Source: Mycolicibacterium wolinskyi
GTDB taxonomy: Bacteria; Actinomycetota; Actinomycetes; Mycobacteriales; Mycobacteriaceae
Direction of reading: 5' to 3'
Assembly: GCF_002101965.1 (NCBI RefSeq)
Contig: NZ_LQQA01000033.1
Location: 1-64,000, forward strand
DNA: 64,000 bases
Translations under genes and position numbers: made by a program
The notes under the pieces: generated by a model
Databases searched by the model: none
What the model was told of the DNA's origin: nothing
Seen by the model: only the letters and a program-made list of their open reading frames with translations
In this document: piece after piece, positions 1 to 8,646 of the stretch
Layout: each line of letters starts with the position of its first letter
Position numbering within the stretch: the stretch's first letter is position 1

Positions 1-280
1 CGCGTGTCGGGTAAAAGAGGCGACCGGATCGTGATGGCTCTGTCGTCGGCGGCGCCGCAGGTAGACGACGGAATCGTTGTAGCGGTTGGCCAGACTGCTT
101 CCTGTTGGATGACATGTGCGACGTCGACAAGGTCGTCCAGATCCAACGCCGCGCTCACGAAAGGTTGCCCCCGCGGGACCAGTGGGTCGACTGCCTCCAG
201 CATGGGGCCGGTGACCAGCCCGACGAAGTCCTGCGTGGGCCGCGATGCGACACACGTCAGTCCCGACCGCATGGAGCCCG
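1..280 (-). pseudogene. LysR-like substrate-binding fragment, partial
   Basis: On the minus strand one frame stays open from about position 280 to the window edge and reads like the second half of a LysR-type effector-binding domain: a DFVGLVTGPMLEA stretch, then LDLDDLVDVAHVIQQEA and a strand ending AITIRSPLLPDT. No helix-turn-helix precedes it, because DNA further upstream belongs to a transposase remnant, so it appears to be a truncated regulator. The rest lies outside the window. The family assignment rests on general pattern only and is weak; the frame could also be chance coding in GC-rich DNA. Confidence 0.25.
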
Positions 281-404
281 GTTGGCCGAGCATCCGTGCG
301 CCTGGTCGCTTCCCGGGACCTGCAACCGAGAGAACTGCGCCGTCGAGTAGATGCGTTCGCCGACGGGGCTGCAGAACGGCTCGCAGGTGTGATCGCGGCT
401 CCGG

Positions 405-667
405 CGTGGGTGGATCGCTGCGGCACCGGTCTGGCCGACATCACCGGTGACCAAGGCCTACTTGGCCAGGTCAACGGCCGGACCTCGGCGGTGATCGACT
501 GGCTGGCGGGTCAGGATCCCGATTGGCGGTCCCAGATCACCCACGTGGCCATCGATCTGTGACCGGCCTACGCGCGGCCGCCTGCGAAGCGCTGCCGCAT
601 GCGACCGTCATCGTCGACCGATTCCATGTGGTCAAGAAGGCCAACGACATTTTCGTCGCCATATGTG
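405..667 (+). pseudogene. ISL3-type transposase remnant, frameshifted
   Basis: A short stretch carries ISL3-family transposase signatures: GLADITGDQGLLGQVNGRTS followed by a THVAIDL strand, then HATVIVDRFHVVKKAND in another frame. The first part ends at a stop at 560-562, and the reading continues in the neighbouring frame, so there is a frameshift near 555-562. The VDRFHVV segment contains the second catalytic Asp region of the DDE fold. Everything downstream of about residue 85 of this piece is missing: homology ends where the stop codon of the opposing DUF2182 gene lies (668). No terminal repeats were seen. It is an inactive scar of an insertion and deletion event. Confidence 0.7.
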
Positions 668-1453
668 TCAGGGCAGCGGCATCTCGGTGCTCAAACCCCA
701 GACGTACACGGCGCCCGCGATAACGACGAGGCCGACCGCCTCCAAGGGGCGGCCGGCGCGCTGTGCCGGATTCGGGCCGCGGGCGCGTTCGGTCAGCAGC
801 AGCACCGTGACGCAGGCCATGACGATCAGGCTGTGCCCGACAGCCATCACCGCCATCACCGGCCCACAGGTCAGCAGACACTTCGTGCCGTAATTCCATC
901 CGTCGGCCACGCAATCCCGGTCGGCGCGCCATCCCCGCACATTGACGAACCCGCTGCCCCGGCACCGTGCCAGCGCCCTGCGACGCACCGGATACACCTG
1001 CCACAGCGCGGCGATGAGCAACACGACTGGAACGGCTTGCGGCGGTGCGCCGTCCGGCCACACCGCCGCGACGGCGACGATCGCGACCAAACCGGCGACC
1101 GCCCACACCGACAGATAGCCGACGAGATACTCGCCGATCGCGAGATGTCTTCTGCGCCAAAGGCTTGCCAACGCGATACGGCGCGCGCCCGCCGCGGCCA
1201 GCGGGAACATCATGGCCACGGCCATCACCGTCCACCACAACCACGTCGATGCGAGCGTGTTCGGTGCCTGATCCGGCATCGGCGCACCGGGCATGTGGTG
1301 ACCGTGCGCGTGGTGGTCGGTTGCCGCGACCGGATGCGGCATCGACCCGGCCACGTGGTTGGCCACCAGCAACACCATCGCCGCGCCAGCCACGACGTAC
1401 ACCCAGGTCTGCGGCGCACGGGCCAGCCGGTCGTGGACCGCCGTCGTGACCAT
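668..1453 (-). CDS. DUF2182 integral membrane protein, possible metal-binding
   Basis: This 261-residue protein has about six hydrophobic segments and a His-rich loop near residues 46-55 (DHHAHGHH), plus a KCLLTCGP segment in the C-terminal half. It fits the DUF2182 family, described as predicted metal-binding membrane proteins of unknown function. The start chosen is the ATG that overlaps the tyrosinase stop by one base (TGATG), giving MVTTAVHDRLARAP. A longer frame exists upstream, but it would read through tyrosinase coding sequence. As the last gene of the operon it may serve copper handling or membrane anchoring for the tyrosinase; that is inference from position. Confidence 0.8.
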   Translation of the reverse strand: MVTTAVHDRLARAPQTWVYVVAGAAMVLLVANHVAGSMPHPVAATDHHAHGHHMPGAPMPDQAPNTLASTWLWWTVMAVAMMFPLAAAGARRIALASLWRRRHLAIGEYLVGYLSVWAVAGLVAIVAVAAVWPDGAPPQAVPVVLLIAALWQVYPVRRRALARCRGSGFVNVRGWRADRDCVADGWNYGTKCLLTCGPVMAVMAVGHSLIVMACVTVLLLTERARGPNPAQRAGRPLEAVGLVVIAGAVYVWGLSTEMPLP

Positions 1454-2946
1454 CAGGCGACCAGGACGACGATCCGGGCCGCGTGCAGATCGGGGGTGAC
1501 GGGTGCCGCACCCGCCGCGATCGCGTCGAGAGCTGCCTGATTCGAGGTGGACGGAACGAGCGGGACGAACGAGACCCGCAGATTGGCCGGATCCCACTGC
1601 CCGGCATCGGCGAGCGCGTCGCGTACCGAGGAGATGTCGAAAACCGCGTTCAGTCCGGTGCCGTCGTGGTCGTCGGTGCCACGGCTGGCCTCGGGAACCC
1701 CGAACGTGGTGAGGGTGCCGGCGCGGCGCTCCGGGTAGTCGGGCGGCGACGCGCCCTCGGGCACATTGACGTAGACGTCGTAGGCAGGCGCGGCGATGGT
1801 CCCGGTGATGCCTTCGAGTCGGAGCAGCAACCGCTCTGCCACGGCCCGTTCGCCGAGTCCGATGTCGGCGGGTTCCGACATCGCGACGTCGACGCGCTCA
1901 TCACCCACCATCGGCACGTCGACTGTCGCGCCGATCACCTGTGGCGGCAACGGCGGTATCGGCTCGCCCTCACCCAGACCCAAATCGATTCGCCCTCCTC
2001 CCGCGGGCTCCGGTGGCTGAAGTCCGCTGGGTGGCTTGACGTTCTCATACTTGTAGCCCAACGCGGTGGTGTCCAGGACGTCGCCGATCTCCCGCGTGAC
2101 AGTGCCCCCACCGGGTTTGGGGAACGAGAACTTCGTGCGCATCCACGCCGGGTCGCCGGTCGGGTTGTGATGGGTGTCGTCGGCATCCAGCCAGACCTGC
2201 CACAGCCGGTCGATGTTCGAGTGGTGCAACCAGAAGATCGGGTCGAGTGCGGCGGTGCCGAAGTTGCCCATCCAGCCGAACCGAATCGGGTTTCCGATGG
2301 CGTCGTAGTCGTTGCCGACGAGCACGTGCACCAGTCCGTGGGGGACACCTTCGAGCAGACCTTGCTCACCGCCGTTGTAGGCCGGGGTGGCGCGTTCGCC
2401 GCCGCCGAAGGTCTGGATGCCGTCGGCGGTGTTGAACAACGGGGTGCCCAGGGCCTCGATCAGGGCCGGTTTTCCCGGCTCGACGAATGCCAGCGGATCG
2501 CCGGAATTGGCGGGCACCGAACGCATATCGGTGAACAGCGCGTTGCCTGGGGTGTTCTCTCGAAAGGCCGGGGGCAGCACCGCCTTGTCCTCGTCGTCGG
2601 GATCGATGGCGTACCAATAGGGCAGCGACCAGTCGTCGTCATCGAGGAAGTGCTGCACGATTTTCTCGAACGCGCACAGGTACATTCGGTGCCACGCGAG
2701 AAAGAACCAGCTGCCGTGCTGGCAGTTGCTCCAGAATCGGTTGCTCGTGTCGGGCCCGCCCGGTGGCCGGTTGCGGCCATGGATCGCGGCCTGAAAAGTC
2801 CACGACAGCGGATCGGTGGGTTTACCGTTGCCGGGCGGATCGAGTTGTCGCATCGCCGCCACCGCGTCGCGGTACTTCGTCAGTTCCTCAGGCCATTCGG
2901 CGCCGGCCGCGGTGGTCAATGCCCACACATCCTTGCGAATTCTCAT
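1453..2946 (-). CDS. Tyrosinase / polyphenol oxidase, plant-type with C-terminal domain
   Basis: A 497-residue type-3 copper enzyme expected to oxidise phenols to o-quinones. The CuA ligands look like H56, H77 and H86 (AAIHG, CQHGSWFFLAWHR) and the CuB ligands H203, H207 and H241/H242 (PHGLVHVLVG, DPIFWLHHSNIDRLW). After the catalytic core (to about residue 290) comes a linker and a beta-rich C-terminal region (about 340-497), resembling the PPO1_KFDV-type domain that shields the active site in latent plant enzymes. There is no signal peptide or twin-arginine motif, so the product appears intracellular. It starts 9 bases after the stop of the upstream metallo-hydrolase and shares one base with the downstream DUF2182 gene. 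Confidence 0.9.
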   Translation of the reverse strand: MRIRKDVWALTTAAGAEWPEELTKYRDAVAAMRQLDPPGNGKPTDPLSWTFQAAIHGRNRPPGGPDTSNRFWSNCQHGSWFFLAWHRMYLCAFEKIVQHFLDDDDWSLPYWYAIDPDDEDKAVLPPAFRENTPGNALFTDMRSVPANSGDPLAFVEPGKPALIEALGTPLFNTADGIQTFGGGERATPAYNGGEQGLLEGVPHGLVHVLVGNDYDAIGNPIRFGWMGNFGTAALDPIFWLHHSNIDRLWQVWLDADDTHHNPTGDPAWMRTKFSFPKPGGGTVTREIGDVLDTTALGYKYENVKPPSGLQPPEPAGGGRIDLGLGEGEPIPPLPPQVIGATVDVPMVGDERVDVAMSEPADIGLGERAVAERLLLRLEGITGTIAAPAYDVYVNVPEGASPPDYPERRAGTLTTFGVPEASRGTDDHDGTGLNAVFDISSVRDALADAGQWDPANLRVSFVPLVPSTSNQAALDAIAAGAAPVTPDLHAARIVVLVA

Positions 2947-2955
2947 GACATCACC

Positions 2956-4272
2956 TCAAAACTCGATCGTGTGGAAGTTCTCGTCGTCGGCCAGTACCCG
3001 AACGGACACCATGTCGGGGTGGTCCTGTTCGGCCGCGGTGGCCTCGGCGATCGCGTCGCGCATGACGGCGCGCTTGGTCCTCGAACCCGGCCGTGTCTCC
3101 GAGCTCGTGAACCACACCGTGAACGGGGAGGACGGATCGGCCTTCATGCGGGTTTCGATGATCGTCCGCACCACCGACGGATTCGGATTCCCCGACGCGC
3201 CGTCACCGCAGAGGACGTAGTGCTCGGCCAGCACGCGTTCGGCGAACTTGGCGCTGACATTGTGCTCGGCGCCGTGGTGCTGAACCTTGAGGACGTTGCA
3301 CCGGAATGGTTCGCGGCCAAGGAGTTTGGCGGCTTTGAGGCCATCGATGATCTCCGGTTCGGCGGCGTCGCCCGTGAGCAGGCAGGTGCTGCCGTTCTCT
3401 TCGGCCAGTACGACGATCGATGCGCGGTTGGGTACGGTCACCTTTGACGCGTCGGCCTCTTTGATGATCTCGGCCCGGGCGGTCACGTCTTCGATCAACG
3501 CGCGCGATGCGTCGATCGCCATCTCCAGCGGGATGCCGCCGATGTCGAGCGCCGGGCCGCCACCGCGTGTCACCCCCGCTGCGCGGCGCGGCAGCGCGTC
3601 GATCAGGACCTCGAACTTCTTCCGCAACTCGTCAATGTGGTGTTTGGCGGGGCCCAGCACGCTCAGTTTGAGTGCCCCGAGCTTCTCGACGTGAATCGGC
3701 CTGCGCAGCAGCACCATTCCGTCGAAAGGTGCATTGAACGGGATCGGCACGCGGGAGCGGTCCAGCTTGTTCATCAATTCCTCGCCCTGCTGCACACTGG
3801 CCGCCAGGTTCGACAGTGTGAGCGCCGGCTCCGTCATGTCGGAATTACCGACGCCGAGGGAGAGTTCGACTGCCGACGCGACGGCTTGTGCCAGGTTCCC
3901 CGCCGGGTCGGCGAGTTCGCCGAGTTGGCTTCGCCACGAGTTGTGCCAGATACCCCTGATCTCAGGCGGTTTCGGGAGAGTGGGTTGTCGCAGCACTTCG
4001 CCTTCTTCGGCATGCGCCATCTGGTGCTCGAAACTGGCCCACTTCTCGACCGCATCGAGAAGGGGGAGTATGCCGCTGATGTGGTCCGCGTCGATGTGAG
4101 AGACCACGACGAGATCGATCGCCTTGTTCTCGGTGACGAGTCTGTCGAGTGTGGGCTGCGTGCATCGCTTGAAGCTGGATGACCGTCCACCGTCGACGAG
4201 AACCCGGTGTCCGCGGCCGGATTCGAGCAGTAGACAATCGCCGTCCGTGGCGTGAAACGCGAGTAGTTTCAT
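2956..4272 (-). CDS. Metallo-beta-lactamase-fold hydrolase, ComEC-like
   Basis: This 438-residue protein has an N-terminal metallo-beta-lactamase fold. VVSHIDADHISGILP (about residues 56-70) is the metal motif in the HxDxDH form typical of ComEC-like members rather than HxHxDH. Later strands give LLTGDAAE and NVLKVQHHGAEHN, a second metal region. No membrane segments are seen, so it is a soluble stand-alone hydrolase and not a competence channel. Its ATG overlaps the protease stop as ATGA. Substrate is unknown; relatives act on nucleic acids or phosphodiesters, and some are paired with proteases in conflict systems. Confidence 0.8.
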   Translation of the reverse strand: MKLLAFHATDGDCLLLESGRGHRVLVDGGRSSSFKRCTQPTLDRLVTENKAIDLVVVSHIDADHISGILPLLDAVEKWASFEHQMAHAEEGEVLRQPTLPKPPEIRGIWHNSWRSQLGELADPAGNLAQAVASAVELSLGVGNSDMTEPALTLSNLAASVQQGEELMNKLDRSRVPIPFNAPFDGMVLLRRPIHVEKLGALKLSVLGPAKHHIDELRKKFEVLIDALPRRAAGVTRGGGPALDIGGIPLEMAIDASRALIEDVTARAEIIKEADASKVTVPNRASIVVLAEENGSTCLLTGDAAEPEIIDGLKAAKLLGREPFRCNVLKVQHHGAEHNVSAKFAERVLAEHYVLCGDGASGNPNPSVVRTIIETRMKADPSSPFTVWFTSSETRPGSRTKRAVMRDAIAEATAAEQDHPDMVSVRVLADDENFHTIEF

Positions 4273-6266
4273 TTGCCGGCCTTCGCTTTGTAGCTCGTGG
4301 CGGCTTCGACGCAGCCCGCCGGGTTGATCAGCCCGAAGCCCGCGTCCTTGCGCCAGTCGAAGTCGTATCCGATGAGCGGTGCCGAGGTCGCTCGGATGAT
4401 GCCCTGGATCTGGGCGGCGGTGAGGCGCGGGTGTGCCGCCAACATCAGCGCCGCGACGCCGCACACGTAGGGACTCGCCATGCTGGTGCCTGTCATCGCG
4501 ATCCACTCACTTCTCGGGTGGAATCCGCACGCTGCCACCACGTCGGTACCGTCCGCCCCGATGTCGGGTTTGCACCGGCCGTCTCGAGTGGGGCCGCGGC
4601 TGGAACTGACGTTGACCTTCTCGCCGTGTACGTCGATGTTGGCCACCGCGATCACCCGATTGGGGCACGCCAGGGAGTTGATCATCGAGTCGTCGGTATA
4701 GGAGCCAGGGGCGAAGTACGACGGGAAGTCCCACAGATTCCCGCTGCCGGGCCGGCGGCGTGCGTCATCCCGTTCGATCCACGCGTGAAATGTGCCGTCG
4801 CGCACGACGATTCCGCGCAGCCGGACCGTCCATTGCCCAGCCGTGATCGGCTTCGGTTGTGGTATGGCACCGTTGACCGGGCGCGGGTATCTGGGCGAGA
4901 GGATTACCGATATTCGATTCAGCCCGTTCTCCGGATAGTAGCTTTCGTTGACGATGCTGACGCGCGTCCCGTCGCCGAGGCGTTTGTTGATCGCTTTTCT
5001 CGTGGGCTTGATGTACTCGCTCCATGTCCCGCCGGGCGGCCTGATCGCCACTTCGAACCTGTCCTGTGCCTCGTACCAGATCTCCATTTCGTTCTCCGAG
5101 ACATCGGCGACATGGTCGGTTCCTTCGACAATCCAGGCGAGATCGTGTGGCAAACCGGCCTTCCGGAGCTTTCCGCTGGCATGGATCCGTCCTTTGATGA
5201 AGCCCCGGTCTCCGTCGCCGGCGGCCTCGGTCTGACCCGAGTTACCGCTCGCCACGGCGACGGCGCGGCCGCGGGTCGACAGTGCATGGTCGATCCACTG
5301 GGCCGTGGGACTCGTGGAATCGTGCGCGTGGCCGTTGGTGCCGAGGCTGATGTTGATCGACACCGGCAAGGGCTGCTCTCCACCGAGCTCGGTAGCGAGA
5401 TCCAACAGATAATCGACGGCGTCGGTCACGCGTGTCGAATCGTAGAAGCTCGTCGCGGCGTTCTCGGACTGCTCGCTCAGGTCGATCAACACGGCTGCCA
5501 GCCGGGCATTACGGGCCACACCGCGGTTGCCCGCGGCGATCGAGGCGACGTGTGTGCCGTGCGATCCTGGCACCATCTGCGACTGGGGCTCGAGTGAGGT
5601 GGCCGCCATCCGGCGTACGGGCGCCGCGTCGATCGCCGCGTCCATGTGGCGCTTGAGGATCAGTGAACCGTATTGATAGCCGTCTTTGTCGCCGGCGCGA
5701 GACGGGGGTGGCGGGCGCGTGACGCCGCCCTGATCCCAGATCGCCTCGAATCGCGTATGGCGTGTCTCGTCCAGAAAATCGGGGTGGGCGAAGTCGAACC
5801 CGTGGACGTCGATGATCCCGACAAGAACGCCCTCGCCGTTCTTGTGTTGCTGCTGGCATTTCGTGACCCGTCGAAGTTGCGGGTCGGGAGCGCTGTCCAG
5901 CCTGGCACTGGTGGGTTTCGGCGCGCTGAGACTCAATCCGGTTTCGACGTAACCCACGTGACGGATGGCCGCGAGGGTCGCGACATCTCGGGTGTTCACC
6001 TCGACCATCGCGGTGTTGGACTTCCACCTCACGCGCCGCGCGGTCTGGGCGATCGCCTCGGCGACCGCCCGCGCGCTGTCATCGTCCAATTCCGCGTCGA
6101 CGTGGACGTAGACACTGATCATCGTCTCGCCCGGGCTGCTGGCATCGAGGGCGACCGACGGGCACTGTCGCGCTCGAGCGCTGTTCGTCGGCTCCGATGT
6201 CTCTGCGATCACCTCGACCCGGGGTGCCAGCCCGGATGTGGCCGGCTTTGCATCGGCGCCGATCAT
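4269..6266 (-). CDS. Subtilisin-like S8 serine peptidase without signal peptide
   Basis: A 665-residue S8 peptidase. The catalytic triad is visible as D153 (VGIIDVHGFDF), H236 (GSHGTHVASIAAG) and S595 (MTGTSMASPYVCGVAAL). The oxyanion Asn is probably in AVASGNSGQ. About 145 residues precede the catalytic core and include a compact segment (VYVHVDAELDDDSARAVAEA) that may be a prodomain-like fold. No signal peptide or C-terminal anchor is seen, unlike the mycobacterial mycosins, so it is probably cytoplasmic. The ATG at 6266 follows a strong AGAGGAGG ribosome site. It is the first gene of a four-gene coupled operon and overlaps the metallo-hydrolase by four bases. Confidence 0.9.
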   Translation of the reverse strand: MIGADAKPATSGLAPRVEVIAETSEPTNSARARQCPSVALDASSPGETMISVYVHVDAELDDDSARAVAEAIAQTARRVRWKSNTAMVEVNTRDVATLAAIRHVGYVETGLSLSAPKPTSARLDSAPDPQLRRVTKCQQQHKNGEGVLVGIIDVHGFDFAHPDFLDETRHTRFEAIWDQGGVTRPPPPSRAGDKDGYQYGSLILKRHMDAAIDAAPVRRMAATSLEPQSQMVPGSHGTHVASIAAGNRGVARNARLAAVLIDLSEQSENAATSFYDSTRVTDAVDYLLDLATELGGEQPLPVSINISLGTNGHAHDSTSPTAQWIDHALSTRGRAVAVASGNSGQTEAAGDGDRGFIKGRIHASGKLRKAGLPHDLAWIVEGTDHVADVSENEMEIWYEAQDRFEVAIRPPGGTWSEYIKPTRKAINKRLGDGTRVSIVNESYYPENGLNRISVILSPRYPRPVNGAIPQPKPITAGQWTVRLRGIVVRDGTFHAWIERDDARRRPGSGNLWDFPSYFAPGSYTDDSMINSLACPNRVIAVANIDVHGEKVNVSSSRGPTRDGRCKPDIGADGTDVVAACGFHPRSEWIAMTGTSMASPYVCGVAALMLAAHPRLTAAQIQGIIRATSAPLIGYDFDWRKDAGFGLINPAGCVEAATSYKAKAGK

Positions 6267-6467
6267 GCGTGCCTCCTCTGCCGACCCGACGAGTGAGGCC
6301 ACGATAAAACCGGACAAGGCCTGCGCGAATGAGTAGTTGACTACTCGTTTTCCACCCCCTCGACACCGCGTGCCGGTTGCGCGACGCCGATGACGGGAAC
6401 AGGGTGAGGGTGCATGGAGTTGTGCTGGACGGAGTTCTGTCCAGTTCGGATCGAGAGGACGCGTTGA

Positions 6468-7085
6468 ATGGCCAACAAGGATGGCAAGAACACCGCAGGT
6501 TTCTGGTTCGACCCGCTGTGCCCGTGGTGCTGGATCACGTCGCGTTGGATCCTCGAAGTCGAGAAGGTGCGCGACATCGAGGTGCAGTTCCACGTGATGA
6601 GCCTGGCCGTGCTCAACGAGGGCCGCGATCTGCCCGAGGAATACCAAGAGGCGATGAAGAAGGCCTGGGGTCCGGTCCGGGTCGCGATCGCCGCCGAGCA
6701 ACTCAAGGGCCCCGAGATCCTGTCGCCGCTCTACACCGCGATGGGCTTCCGCATCCACAATCTCGAGAACAAGGACTTCGACGAGGTGATCGCGCAGTCC
6801 CTCGAGGAGGTCGGCCTGCCCGCCGAACTCGCCGAGGCCGCCACGACCGACAAGTACGACGAAGCCCTGCGCAAGAGCCACCATGCCGGGATGGATGCGG
6901 TGGGCGAGGACGTCGGCACACCGACCATCCACGTCAACGGCGTGGCGTTCTTCGGCCCGGTCCTCTCCCGCATCCCGCGCGGCGAGGAGGCGGGCAAGTT
7001 ATGGGACGCGTCGGTGACGTTCGCGTCGTATCCGCATTTCTGGGAGCTCAAGCGCACCCGCAACGAGCGCCCGGAATTCGACTAG
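6468..7085 (+). CDS. DsbA-family CPWC oxidoreductase, Rv2466c-like mycothiol-dependent reductase
   Basis: A 205-residue thioredoxin-fold protein with the CPWC redox motif at about residues 19-22 (FDPLCPWCWITSRW), a long helical insertion, and the cis-Pro loop GTPTIHVNG. It closely resembles M. tuberculosis Rv2466c, a mycothiol-dependent, oxidative-stress-induced reductase that activates nitro prodrugs. It has no signal peptide and acts in the cytoplasm. Its position supports the assignment, since rpiB, the Nei-type glycosylase, the lipP-like gene, tig and clpP1P2 follow in the same relative order as in M. tuberculosis, interrupted here by about 12 kb of accessory genes. It is convergent with the sugar kinase, overlapping its stop by four bases. 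Confidence 0.9.
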   Translation: MANKDGKNTAGFWFDPLCPWCWITSRWILEVEKVRDIEVQFHVMSLAVLNEGRDLPEEYQEAMKKAWGPVRVAIAAEQLKGPEILSPLYTAMGFRIHNLENKDFDEVIAQSLEEVGLPAELAEAATTDKYDEALRKSHHAGMDAVGEDVGTPTIHVNGVAFFGPVLSRIPRGEEAGKLWDASVTFASYPHFWELKRTRNERPEFD

Positions 7086-8035
7086 CGGCGCACCGGGTCC
7101 GCCGCACCCGCGCGTAGCCACCGCAGGTCGTCGCGCGTGGGTGCGGATTCCCAGTCGCCTTCGCCGGTGCATGCGAATGCCCCGCAGGCCAGCGCGGTGT
7201 CCAGACACAGTCGCGGATCGGCGCCCTGGGCGCGCTCTGCCAGCCATCCGGCGACGAACGCGTCACCGGCACCCACGGTGTCCACCACCGGGACCGGCAC
7301 GGCAGGCGCCGAGTGGCGCCAACCCACGGTGGCGGCCATCGCGCCCTCGGCGCCGCGCTTGACCACCGCACACTCGACGCCCATGCCCAGCAGGGCGTCG
7401 AGCTGCCGGTCGGGTGTCTCGACGTCGGTCAGCAGGTGTGCCTCGTCCTCTCCGGCGAACACGATGTCGGCTCGGCGCGCCAACTCGCGGTAGGCGGCCG
7501 CGGCGGCGTCGCGGTCGGCCCACAGCGCGTCGCGGTGGTTGACGTCGAACGACACGGCGGCGCCTGCCGCGGCGGCAAGGTCTATCGCGGCGTGCGCCGC
7601 AGCCAACGGGCCTTTGCCCAGTCCCGCTGAAATCCCGGTGATATGAAGGATTTTCGTGTCGCCCACGACGGTGGCCGGGATGTCACAGGGCTGCAGACGG
7701 GTGCCGGCGTGCCCGCGGCGGTAGTAGCTGATCTGCGATGCGCCCGGATGGGGTCGCTCTTTGATCATGAGGGCCGTCGCGGCGTCGTGGTCGAGCGCCG
7801 GGAAGGTGTGGACGGCCTCGGCGCGCAGTTCGCGCAGAATCAACTCCCCGAGACTGTCCGCGCCGATCCGCCCGATCCAGGCCGCCGACCCGCCCAGACG
7901 GGCGACGCCGATGGCGACGTTGCTTTCCGCGCCACCGAATCCCAGGCGCAGCGCGGGGTTGTGGTGCAGGCGGCCGGGCCGTGGTGCGGTCAGCAGCCCG
8001 AGACTCTCACCGATCGCGACAACGTCGAAACTCAT
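7082..8035 (-). CDS. kdgK: PfkB-family sugar kinase, probable 2-keto-3-deoxygluconate kinase
   Basis: A ribokinase/PfkB kinase of about 317 residues. It begins with MSFDVVAIGESLGLL, has the substrate-binding FGGAESNVAIGVARLGG motif and the C-terminal catalytic signature VDTVGAGDAFVAGWLAE, whose Asp is the base. With the adjacent KDPG aldolase and enolase-superfamily dehydratase, the likely reaction is ATP-dependent phosphorylation of 2-keto-3-deoxygluconate to KDPG. The ATG at 8035 is used here; a GTG at 8041 would overlap the upstream aldolase stop as GTGA and add two residues, so both are plausible. It is the last gene of the operon. Confidence 0.85.
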   Translation of the reverse strand: MSFDVVAIGESLGLLTAPRPGRLHHNPALRLGFGGAESNVAIGVARLGGSAAWIGRIGADSLGELILRELRAEAVHTFPALDHDAATALMIKERPHPGASQISYYRRGHAGTRLQPCDIPATVVGDTKILHITGISAGLGKGPLAAAHAAIDLAAAAGAAVSFDVNHRDALWADRDAAAAAYRELARRADIVFAGEDEAHLLTDVETPDRQLDALLGMGVECAVVKRGAEGAMAATVGWRHSAPAVPVPVVDTVGAGDAFVAGWLAERAQGADPRLCLDTALACGAFACTGEGDWESAPTRDDLRWLRAGAADPVRR

Positions 8036-8037
8036 CG

Positions 8038-8646
8038 TCACACCCCCGCGGCCACGGCGACCGCGTCTCGAGCCGCGGCGGCGACCGCGGCAGCACCGTC
8101 GGCCGCGCGTGCGGTGATCCAGCTGCCGCTCACCGCGAAAACCGCCTGCTGGGACAGGAATCCGGCCATCGAAGCGGCCGTGACACCGGCCGACGGCATG
8201 AATCGGACGTCGGGAAACACCGCGGCGTAGGCGGTCAGCAGAGCCGAGGCATCGACGGCCGCGGCCGGGAACAGCTTGACCCGACGCAGACCGAGACGTG
8301 CCGCGGCACCCACTTCGGTCGGGCTGAGCACCCCCGGAATGATGGGCAGCCCGGCATCCGTCACGAACCGGACCACGTCGTCGTCCAGACCGGGTGACAC
8401 CACGAACTGTGCGCCCGCATCGATCACCTCGCGGGCTTGGGGGACGGAGCGGACGGTTCCGGCGCCGACCAGGAGGTCGCCGCGCGCCGACAGCCGGCGG
8501 ATCGCGTCGAGGCCGTGCGCGCCGCGCATCCCGACCTCGACCACGGGCAGGCCGCCCTCGACGAGTCCGTCGCCGATCACGTCGATGTGACTCGGCTCCT
8601 GCACGGTCGCCAGCGGGATCACCCGGTGATCGAACACCTCACTCAT
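8038..8646 (-). CDS. eda: 2-keto-3-deoxy-6-phosphogluconate aldolase
   Basis: A 202-residue class I aldolase of the KDPG/KHG family. It shows the GLPVVEVGMRG strand with the catalytic Glu, GAGTVRS, FVVSPGLD, and the Schiff-base Lys in LRRVKLFPAAAV. It cleaves KDPG to pyruvate and glyceraldehyde 3-phosphate in the cytosol. ATGA and GTGA/TGATG-type overlaps tie it to the dehydratase before it and the kinase after it, so the three should be made together. Substrate choice between KDPG and 2-keto-3-deoxy-6-phosphogalactonate cannot be read from sequence alone. Confidence 0.9.
   Translation of the reverse strand: MSEVFDHRVIPLATVQEPSHIDVIGDGLVEGGLPVVEVGMRGAHGLDAIRRLSARGDLLVGAGTVRSVPQAREVIDAGAQFVVSPGLDDDVVRFVTDAGLPIIPGVLSPTEVGAAARLGLRRVKLFPAAAVDASALLTAYAAVFPDVRFMPSAGVTAASMAGFLSQQAVFAVSGSWITARAADGAAAVAAAARDAVAVAAGV

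Noticed and set aside
1483..3447. Very long plus-strand open frame opposite the tyrosinase and hydrolase genes
   Set aside because: It is an antisense artefact of GC-rich codon bias; the minus-strand proteins have catalytic motifs and ribosome sites, whereas this frame has no recognisable motif.
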